Below, one piece after another: positions 1 to 6,908 of a DNA stretch of 13,375 nt (positions are counted from its first letter, which is position 1; each line of letters begins with the position of its first letter). The notes below the pieces were generated by a model. It did no database searches and was not told where the DNA came from. It saw only the letters and a program-made list of their open reading frames with translations. The translations under genes were made by a program, and so were the position numbers. Origin of the DNA: JBEBGV01 sp040081265 (GTDB lineage Bacteria; Acidobacteriota; Vicinamibacteria; Vicinamibacterales; UBA2999); the NCBI GenBank assembly GCA_040081265.1, contig JBEBGV010000099.1, positions 1 through 13,375 of the forward strand. The letters run 5' to 3'.

Positions 1-1041
1 GAAGTAGCCTGAAGAAAGCAGACCGATTGCCGCCGTCGACAGGGCCAACTCCTGTTTTCTGATCTGCATGGCCGCCAAGGCTTCTTTCGATCCTGCGATC
101 ATTTTCAGAGTGGACGGCGTTTGATTGGTCAGCGCTGGATAATCCCGCTGCTGCAGCAAGGCGCGAAGCACCGGGACCAGGCCGTCGGGCGGCGCCTCAC
201 CTGGTCGTATTGGCACGGCGAGTCGACTGTCAACTGCGGAACTCCAGATGATCGTGTCAACAGGAGGGCCTACAGGACGCTCCCCGTGCTCGGCCGCGAA
301 GCGGCTTCTGATTGTGCGCAGACCATCTACTGACACCTGGATAGCGGCCAACATCGGCACGTTCACGGGAGCAGCCGCAGTTCCTCCCTCTCCAACTCGA
401 AAGGGCGGCAGCGGCTCGCCCGCGGCGAGCCGAAACCGCATCGATCTCAGCGCAATCTCATTGGGGATAGTTACGCCGTGTTGAATCTCTGGCACGCCGC
501 AATCCTCAAGGGACCAGTCGGCTCTTGCGCCGTCAGCCTTGGGCAGAAGAACCCACTCCGGTTCACCGTTCTTCTCGAGACACTGAAGCACACGTACGTA
601 TAGCGCGTGAATGTGATCGTGACGCAGAGCCCCGAGCTGCGGCACAGCCGAAGTCCGCGCCGTCGTCACATGCAGCACTGGATAGGTAGAACGGCGAGCC
701 GCCTCTTCAACTCGGTCTACGGTCTTCGCGTTGCTGATGAAGACGCTGAAAGGGTTCGCTGGGTAGAGTCGGACGATCCGCAAATACTCAGGATCGAGAA
801 TCTGAACCCGATAACCGCTCGCGCCGTTCATGCGCGCAAATCCCGCGCGCGACTTCTCGACGAACAGCTCGAACACGCTTGATGGCAGCTGGGCGATGGC
901 CGCTATGACCTCTGTCTGCTCAACTGCCGTTCGCGAAAGGCCGACGAAGGGAGAGAGCTCTGCGGCCCGTTCCGCCCACACCCAGTAGCTGACTACCGCT
1001 GTGCCGCGATTGGTTCGGCGCCGTTCTGCCTTATCGCCCAT
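1..1041 (-). CDS. Unrecognised protein, last visible gene of the block (3' end outside window)
   Basis: I translated the minus strand by hand from the ATG at 1039-1041 to base 1 and found 347 codons with no stop, so a gene runs off the left edge. The ATG overlaps the DUF429 stop by 11 nt. A GGTGG lies 5 nt upstream, so translational coupling is likely. The protein starts MGDKAERRRTNRGTAVVSYW. It has a mixed alpha/beta composition, a HDHIHALYVRVLQCL stretch near residue 147, a Pro/Gly-rich middle (PLPPFRVGEGG near 212) and an Ala/Leu-rich last part. I see no signal peptide, no clear membrane segment and no catalytic motif I can name. I do not recognise the family. Its place directly after DUF429 suggests a partner of that protein. 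I am confident it is coding and have no view on its function. Confidence 0.75.
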   Translation of the reverse strand, partial: MGDKAERRRTNRGTAVVSYWVWAERAAELSPFVGLSRTAVEQTEVIAAIAQLPSSVFELFVEKSRAGFARMNGASGYRVQILDPEYLRIVRLYPANPFSVFISNAKTVDRVEEAARRSTYPVLHVTTARTSAVPQLGALRHDHIHALYVRVLQCLEKNGEPEWVLLPKADGARADWSLEDCGVPEIQHGVTIPNEIALRSMRFRLAAGEPLPPFRVGEGGTAAAPVNVPMLAAIQVSVDGLRTIRSRFAAEHGERPVGPPVDTIIWSSAVDSRLAVPIRPGEAPPDGLVPVLRALLQQRDYPALTNQTPSTLKMIAGSKEALAAMQIRKQELALSTAAIGLLSSGYF

Positions 1042-1948
1042 CGCCACCACCAGGTCCGGCACTATTGCCGCTCGGCGCGTGTGGCGCGCTTCGCACAGTA
1101 GCCGCTCCGCCGGCAACCAGTCGAAACACGCCGGTCCAATCGGATGGGTCTCGCCCAAGTTCTATGCACCTAGTCGCAAGCTCGTTTCGGAGCGGGGCCG
1201 AGCTTGGCACGACGATGTATCCCGTCTTGCAGCAGCCCACGAAAAGAGCATCGCGACCCTTCGCGAGAAGCAGGGCTACCAGCAGACAAATGCAGGCGTC
1301 CAGCCGATCCTGATCATTCGTCGCGGGTTTCGGATTACTCGCCGCCATCGCCGTCCATGCTGCGAGCTCAGCGGCGCCTTCGGCCCCGAGCATCGCAGCC
1401 GTCGCGCGGCATACGTGAACCCAATCTGCAATAGCAAACGTCTTCCGGCGTTCGGGGTTGTACTTCGGAAGCCGTCCGGCGGGCCGTTCTTGATCTGGTA
1501 GCGTCCAGCCAAGAGCAATCATCGCCAGCACCGGGTACGTTTCGAGGACCTGGGTTGAGGCCGGCGCCGCGAACAGGTCCACGCATCCGCCGAACCGGGC
1601 AAGGAATTCCCAAACCGGTGCCGCCGCGCCAAACATATCAGCGCGGCCCCTATTCGCCGGCTGCATTCCGCCTCGTCGACGGCTGATGGTCGAGCAGACA
1701 GTGTGCTCGACCGGTCTTTGTCCGGTGCTGTTCGCCACGATCGTTGGTTGGTCGACAAGAACTAGCGTCGATGCCGGCGCATGCGCACTCTGCCAACCGC
1801 AGAGGATCTCGGTCGCCTCCTGGTACCGCACAATCTGTGGCTGTCCGAGTTCGCGAATGGCTCCGTGATCATCGACGACGGCGCCTACGATGGCGCCACT
1901 CTTCGTCCTCGTCCACGCGGAGTCGAAACCGACTATGAGTCTACCCAT
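1031..1948 (-). CDS. DUF429 protein, predicted RNase H-fold nuclease
   Basis: About 305 aa from the ATG at 1948, giving MGRLIVGFDSAW. A GTG at 1978 would add ten residues and sit 7 nt from the DUF2971 stop; I prefer the ATG because family members usually begin just before the VGFDSAW strand. Features that fit DUF429 are the first-strand Asp (D9 in FDSAW), VDQP at 65-68, ETYP at 136-139, DRLDA at 214-218 and a C-terminal GYIVVP strand near 243-248. The Asp/Asp/Glu/Asp set is what an RNase H-type metal site would need. DUF429 is predicted to be a nuclease and is poorly characterised; the substrate is unknown. The last 30 residues are Gly/Pro/Ala-rich and probably disordered. It lies between DUF2971 and an unknown gene that overlaps its 3' end, so it may be an effector or processing nuclease of the block. 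Confidence 0.82.
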   Translation of the reverse strand: MGRLIVGFDSAWTRTKSGAIVGAVVDDHGAIRELGQPQIVRYQEATEILCGWQSAHAPASTLVLVDQPTIVANSTGQRPVEHTVCSTISRRRGGMQPANRGRADMFGAAAPVWEFLARFGGCVDLFAAPASTQVLETYPVLAMIALGWTLPDQERPAGRLPKYNPERRKTFAIADWVHVCRATAAMLGAEGAAELAAWTAMAASNPKPATNDQDRLDACICLLVALLLAKGRDALFVGCCKTGYIVVPSSAPLRNELATRCIELGRDPSDWTGVFRLVAGGAATVRSAPHAPSGNSAGPGGGDGR

Positions 1949-1985
1949 CACAGTGTGCGTGATTGCCCCTTGCGTCACCCTGACG

Positions 1986-2753
1986 CTATCGCACCGGTGA
2001 GCCGGGCGGCCGCGTATAGCCGTTCAGGACCACACGGAACGAGCGGTAGGCGAGCCGGACCTTGAATGCGAGGGCTAACGGGCACTTGCCTTCGAGGCGT
2101 GTGCGGACAGCCTCCAGATTCTGCGTGCATCGGTCTCCGAGGATGACCTCAGCGAGGCGCATGTCATCGTCAAAAGGGATGAAGTGACGCGGTGGTTCGA
2201 AGACGGCGGAGCGGAGATCGATGAATCTCCGGAGCTCATCCTCGTACGACCACGCCTTTGCCTTGGTACATGTGAGCTGACGCTGGAGCTCCGAACTAAG
2301 GGACGCAGGGTCGGCCGACTCGTCGAGGGCGATGCGCAATCGGCTGTCCTCGTATCGGACCTGTTGAAGTTGGCTGCGCCGGACGTCGAACCCTAGGCAG
2401 ATTCCCTTGTGCTTGTCGGCGTAGTGGCTCCACATCACGGCGTTTGACCAGTCGGTGCTGAACGATAGCAGTCCCTGCGATGCGTTAAACGCCGCGCGTA
2501 AACGCCTCGACGCCGTTCTTGAAGCCTGCGTATGTCGCTGCATCGCGAGAAGCTCGAACGGATCGTTCAGGTCTTCAAATCGGGACACCTTTAGGCGTTG
2601 ATCGTCGACGGCGGCGAGCGCCCACTTGTCTTGCGTCATGTGATAGACGCGGCGGAACGACACTGGCGGAGGCGGAATGATCGTCGCACTCGCCATACCT
2701 GTGCGGTAGCCGAGAGCGGACCATCGACCGACCAATTCCCTTTGTGTGGCCAT
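1986..2753 (-). CDS. DUF2971 family protein
   Basis: 255 aa from the ATG at 2753. A TTG at 2771 and a second ATG at 2696 (MASATIIPPPP) are alternatives; no start has a good ribosome binding site, so the first 20-25 residues are uncertain. DUF2971 hallmarks are DLNDPFE (61-67), LLSFSTDW followed by MWSHYADKHKGICLGFD (95-123), a W-SYEDELR segment (168-175) and EVILGDRC (202-209). The function of this family is not established; members often turn up in variable, phage-defence-rich regions. The sequence shows no membrane segment or signal peptide, so it should be cytosolic. It begins about 40 nt after the helicase gene and ends 37 nt (ATG) or 7 nt (GTG) before DUF429, consistent with one operon. 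The family call is firm; any role is inference. Confidence 0.85.
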   Translation of the reverse strand: MATQRELVGRWSALGYRTGMASATIIPPPPVSFRRVYHMTQDKWALAAVDDQRLKVSRFEDLNDPFELLAMQRHTQASRTASRRLRAAFNASQGLLSFSTDWSNAVMWSHYADKHKGICLGFDVRRSQLQQVRYEDSRLRIALDESADPASLSSELQRQLTCTKAKAWSYEDELRRFIDLRSAVFEPPRHFIPFDDDMRLAEVILGDRCTQNLEAVRTRLEGKCPLALAFKVRLAYRSFRVVLNGYTRPPGSPVR

Positions 2754-2791
2754 CGATGCACAGTCTAGCAACAGCGAACATTGGCGAGTTG

Positions 2792-4882
2792 TCAGCCGGC
2801 GATATCGCTTAGGAACTCCGATACCGGTTCGACGCCGCTGATGAACAGTCGGTCGCGGGCCCTGGTGCAGGCCACGTAGAGTAGGTGTCGCTCAGTGTCG
2901 TACACCTCCTGAAGGTCGCCGTCGTCGCCTACGCCCTCGATACGCGATTGCAGGGGGACAACCTCATCGTCGCAGGCCATCACGGCCACTGCGCGGAACT
3001 CGAGGCCTTTCGCCAGGTGCATCGTGGCAACGCTCGTCTCGCCTTGCCGGACGTCGACGCGATCATCCAGGAGGCGCGGCGAGAGCCCGGCCGCCGTCAC
3101 GGCGGCGGTGGCGCGGGCTGACTGCTCCGAAGACCGAACGAAGACGGCGATCTCGTGCGGCTTCAGCCCGCCGTCAACCAGCGACCGCAGCCACTCCCCG
3201 ACACCGGCTCGCTCCAGGGTCTCCGTCGCGAATGTTCGGATGTCGGGCGGCGGGCCGTTGAAGACTGACAGGGTGTGCCGGCGATCTTCTCGATTGCCAT
3301 CGACGTCAGCGATCTCCGGGCCGAGAAGGCGATCGGCCTGTTCTCGGATCTGGTGCGATGTTCGGTAGTTGACGCGGAGGGACTTCGACCGCCCGCGTAT
3401 GTCCACGCCGAGGGCCTTCCAAGAGAATGGCTGCTGGAAGATCCGCTGGCCTGTGTCCCCGGAGAAGAACAGGCCGTTCGGGCGGCCGGCGCCCAGTGCC
3501 GCAAGGAACCGGAGCTGCGCGATGCTGACGTCCTGCGCTTCGTCGATGACCGCTGCATCGTATGCGGGCGTGCTGCGCCCGACCTGGGCGTCCGCGAGGC
3601 CTTGGAACATCGCGGACTCGGTTAGCAGGCCGCGCGACTTCAGTCCCGCCCGGACTCTCTCAAAGACCTTCCACAAGATCGTGCGGCCTGATTCTGGGAG
3701 GCGAGTGCGACGACCGAGGCGCTGAACGTCCCGATAGTCCTCCCAGCTTTCTAGCTGCCAGGCGTCGACCACGTGCTCCCATTCGTCCCGTAGGAACGAC
3801 GCGGAAAACCTGTGACCCTCAGTCGTCGACGCCGCTTCCCGGAGCAGCGTCTCGATATCCGCACTAGATGCGAGGCGCACCGGCCCGAGCTGTGCTTGGT
3901 GCAGCCGGAGGCCCAAAGCGCGCATCGCGAAGACCTCGAGCCTCTCCGCCACGCGCGGTTCAGCACCGATCAATCGCTTCACGTTGGCGCGGAGTGCGTG
4001 CGCCAGCGGGTCGGAGAACGTCGCGAGAAGGATTCGGGCGTCAGGACGGCTCCGGGCCAGATGCACAGCTCTGTGGATCGCGACGACCGTCTTTCCGGTA
4101 CCCGCTGACCCTGATACGCGGGCGGGGCCGGTGTAGTCCCGCGTCACTAGTTGGCGCTGCTCGGGATGCAGGAATACGGCCCACTTGTCCCAGGGGGCAT
4201 CGAGCGCCTGCTCCAGTTCGGCGACGCTCGTCACCACGCGGAAGCGCCGCTGGGCATCCGGATGGGTGAAGGGATCGGCCGGCACGCCAGACGGCGGCGC
4301 CTCCGGTCTCAGCGGCCGAGGCGCACCCCCGGTTGCGAGTTCCAGAATCGCTTCGGCGGCTTCGGCGGGCAGGTGCTGGGCGAGCGCGAGCAGCCCGTCT
4401 TCGTCCGCCTGTCGGACATCGTTGAGCCATTCTGATGGCACGCCGAATTCGAGGAGTTGGCGGTCGGACGTTCCGGCGAGCGGCCGTGCCGCTGGCTTCG
4501 GTGATGTCACGGCGGGCACGTACGCGGGGACTACGATCTCGCGCACCGACTCCCGCAGCTCAATGATCTGCGCCGCCCCCGTGCTGGGATGAGTCTCGAG
4601 CTTTCTGCGCTCCGCCCACCCGTATGCGCGGTCGTGGTGATCCACGTAGCACAGAAGCAGACTGCTGTCGGTGCGATGCACGATGAGCCGAATGTCGGCG
4701 CTCACCCGGACGGACCAGAAACGCTTGTCCCTGGCCTTGTCCAGCTTGTGAAAACTCAAGCCAGGGGCCGACGCGTCCATCTGCAGGTCGAACGCCGTGG
4801 TCTTGACCGCCTTCTGCTCGTCGCCGGTCAGCCGAGCCAGGCTGTCCGTGAAGGTGTCGGCGATGAGAAAGGTATGGCTCAT
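2792..4882 (-). CDS. RelE/ParE-like domain fused to UvrD/Rep-type (SF1A) helicase
   Basis: 696 aa from the ATG at 4882 (MSHTFLIADTF), 10 nt after the TcmP stop. An upstream in-frame start at 4972 would overlap TcmP and add 30 low-quality residues, so I reject it. Residues 1-90 look like a RelE/ParE toxin fold: a helical start, then FWSVRVSADIRLIVHR, then LLLCYVDHHDRAYGWAE. A linker with Pro-rich parts follows (about 120-235). The helicase has Walker A GSAGTGKT (258-265), Walker B AAVIDEAQD (443-451), a GDTGQRIFQ segment (475-483), the SLRVNYRTS motif (501-509), MHLAKGLEFRAV (621-632) and YVACTRARDRLFISG (669-683). It is an ATP-driven 3'-5' DNA translocase by family. No nuclease motif is seen. 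The toxin-like part may act as a nucleic-acid-binding or RNA-cutting module controlled by the helicase, but this is inference. Confidence 0.88.
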   Translation of the reverse strand: MSHTFLIADTFTDSLARLTGDEQKAVKTTAFDLQMDASAPGLSFHKLDKARDKRFWSVRVSADIRLIVHRTDSSLLLCYVDHHDRAYGWAERRKLETHPSTGAAQIIELRESVREIVVPAYVPAVTSPKPAARPLAGTSDRQLLEFGVPSEWLNDVRQADEDGLLALAQHLPAEAAEAILELATGGAPRPLRPEAPPSGVPADPFTHPDAQRRFRVVTSVAELEQALDAPWDKWAVFLHPEQRQLVTRDYTGPARVSGSAGTGKTVVAIHRAVHLARSRPDARILLATFSDPLAHALRANVKRLIGAEPRVAERLEVFAMRALGLRLHQAQLGPVRLASSADIETLLREAASTTEGHRFSASFLRDEWEHVVDAWQLESWEDYRDVQRLGRRTRLPESGRTILWKVFERVRAGLKSRGLLTESAMFQGLADAQVGRSTPAYDAAVIDEAQDVSIAQLRFLAALGAGRPNGLFFSGDTGQRIFQQPFSWKALGVDIRGRSKSLRVNYRTSHQIREQADRLLGPEIADVDGNREDRRHTLSVFNGPPPDIRTFATETLERAGVGEWLRSLVDGGLKPHEIAVFVRSSEQSARATAAVTAAGLSPRLLDDRVDVRQGETSVATMHLAKGLEFRAVAVMACDDEVVPLQSRIEGVGDDGDLQEVYDTERHLLYVACTRARDRLFISGVEPVSEFLSDIAG

Positions 4883-4892
4883 GACCGGCAGC

Positions 4893-6050
4893 TCACGACG
4901 ACCACACCACGACATTGCTCGCATCAAGGTGGGGCACCTGCTGCCTGAGAGTCCATCCTTCATGCGAGACACGACCCTCGGATGCCCACTGACGGAGCCA
5001 GTCCTTGAGATCGCTCTCCCAAGTCAACGGCTGGGCCATCGCTGTGTCCCATACCTGCTCGTAAGGCACGCGGCCCTCGATCTCGAGCAGGTGGCGAACC
5101 AGCCCACGTGACCGGTTGAGGTAGTGCCCTCGCAGCTCGTCGTAGTACGCCGGGCTGTGCATCTCTTCACCGAACAGGCTGGCCATCCCTGTCGCGTCCA
5201 GACGCCGTCGTGCCTCTGCGGCTGCCCGCACCGCCTCCTGATCTTTCATGGCCTTCTTTTCGGCGTCCTTGAAGACCTCGACCCCCTTCCGGTGACGCGT
5301 GGCATAGATCAGGTGGAAATGGGTGCGATCCTGCTCCGGGTTGAGCACGATCGCCGTACAGACGTAGGTAAAATTCCCCTTGTCCTTGACGCTTCGGCTG
5401 TATTCCTCGACGACCACGTCGTCTCGGTCGAGGCCTTGTGTTCCGACCACCCTCTGCCCGACACCTGGGCGCCCGAACAACCTCTCGAAGCTCGCCTGAG
5501 TCTGCTGCGCTGGAGCCTCCAAAAACCGCCTCACGTCCTTCGTCATCAGGTTGACCAGGACCTCGCACGGCCTCAACGCCAGCAGCGGTGCGATGGTGTC
5601 CATCGCAAAGCCCGTCCAACCCGTGGGGTCGATGAAGATGAACGGAAACGTCTCGGTGCCGCCGCGCCGTACGAAGCTTACGATTGCCGGCACGGAGTCT
5701 TCGAGAGCCGCATTCCTGGTTTCGATGGTGACGTCCGAGGCTCGAGCGGCGAACCCCTTCAACTGCTCGTGCGCGCTCGCGTCCTTCTCCAGGAAGAAAC
5801 AGCGCACTTCGACAGCGCGGCCGCCCTCACGCTGAACGGCACGGGCCTTCCGCAGCTCTTCGACAGCGATCGCAAACGAAGTGTCACTGAGATCCTCTGT
5901 CTGCGCCTTCCAAGGCCCTGAGAAGCAGTCGACGTACGTAATCGAGTCCCAACGACTGAGCACGATCGGCGCAAAGCGGCTCAGGTACGTTCGCAGCACC
6001 CGATGCTTGACCAGGGTCTGCTCGCGGCCGATGTAGGCATCACCATCCAC
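4893..6050 (-). CDS. tcmP: Three-Cys-motif partner protein TcmP
   Basis: 385 aa. The only usable start in this frame after the upstream stop is GTG at 6048-6050 (GTG GAT GGT GAT). I see no strong ribosome binding site, so it probably depends on translation of the DUF5131 gene 9 nt upstream. The N-terminal half resembles a SAM-methyltransferase-type Rossmann fold: YVDCFSGPW (39-47) where a glycine loop would sit, FFLEKD (85-90) as the acidic second strand, and FIFIDPTGW (137-145) as the motif IV position, followed by EVLVNLM (163-169). This order is typical of TcmP, a family named for its regular pairing with three-Cys-motif (Gp37/Gp68, DUF5131) proteins. The reaction is unknown. The C-terminal half is charged and carries a WESDLKDWLRQW segment and ends VVVWSS. 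Pairing with the gene next door makes the call safe. Confidence 0.88.
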   Translation of the reverse strand: MDGDAYIGREQTLVKHRVLRTYLSRFAPIVLSRWDSITYVDCFSGPWKAQTEDLSDTSFAIAVEELRKARAVQREGGRAVEVRCFFLEKDASAHEQLKGFAARASDVTIETRNAALEDSVPAIVSFVRRGGTETFPFIFIDPTGWTGFAMDTIAPLLALRPCEVLVNLMTKDVRRFLEAPAQQTQASFERLFGRPGVGQRVVGTQGLDRDDVVVEEYSRSVKDKGNFTYVCTAIVLNPEQDRTHFHLIYATRHRKGVEVFKDAEKKAMKDQEAVRAAAEARRRLDATGMASLFGEEMHSPAYYDELRGHYLNRSRGLVRHLLEIEGRVPYEQVWDTAMAQPLTWESDLKDWLRQWASEGRVSHEGWTLRQQVPHLDASNVVVWSS

Positions 6051-6059
6051 GGGCGTTGG

Positions 6060-6857
<798 letters not shown>

Positions 6858-6865
6858 GAGCGGTG

Positions 6866-6870
6866 CCTCC
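6866..6870 (-). promoter_or_regulatory. Ribosome binding site of the DUF5131 gene
   Basis: GGAGG on the minus strand, 8 nt before the ATG at 6857. It is the strongest site inside the block and sits in the 51-nt gap after mod, so the DUF5131-TcmP pair can be translated independently of mod. Confidence 0.7.
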
Positions 6871-6908
6871 AGGTCAAGCGTACGACAGTGCCGTGACAGC
6901 GCAGGTCA

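Noticed and set aside
4883..4972. Longer start for the RelE-UvrD gene
   Set aside because: It would overlap the end of tcmP by 80 nt and adds a Cys/Arg-rich stretch unlike the family; the ATG at 4882 starts right at the RelE-like fold.
5124..5921. 265-codon plus-strand frame opposite tcmP
   Set aside because: Shadow of a recognised family gene in GC-rich DNA; composition is unlike a protein and no domain is seen.
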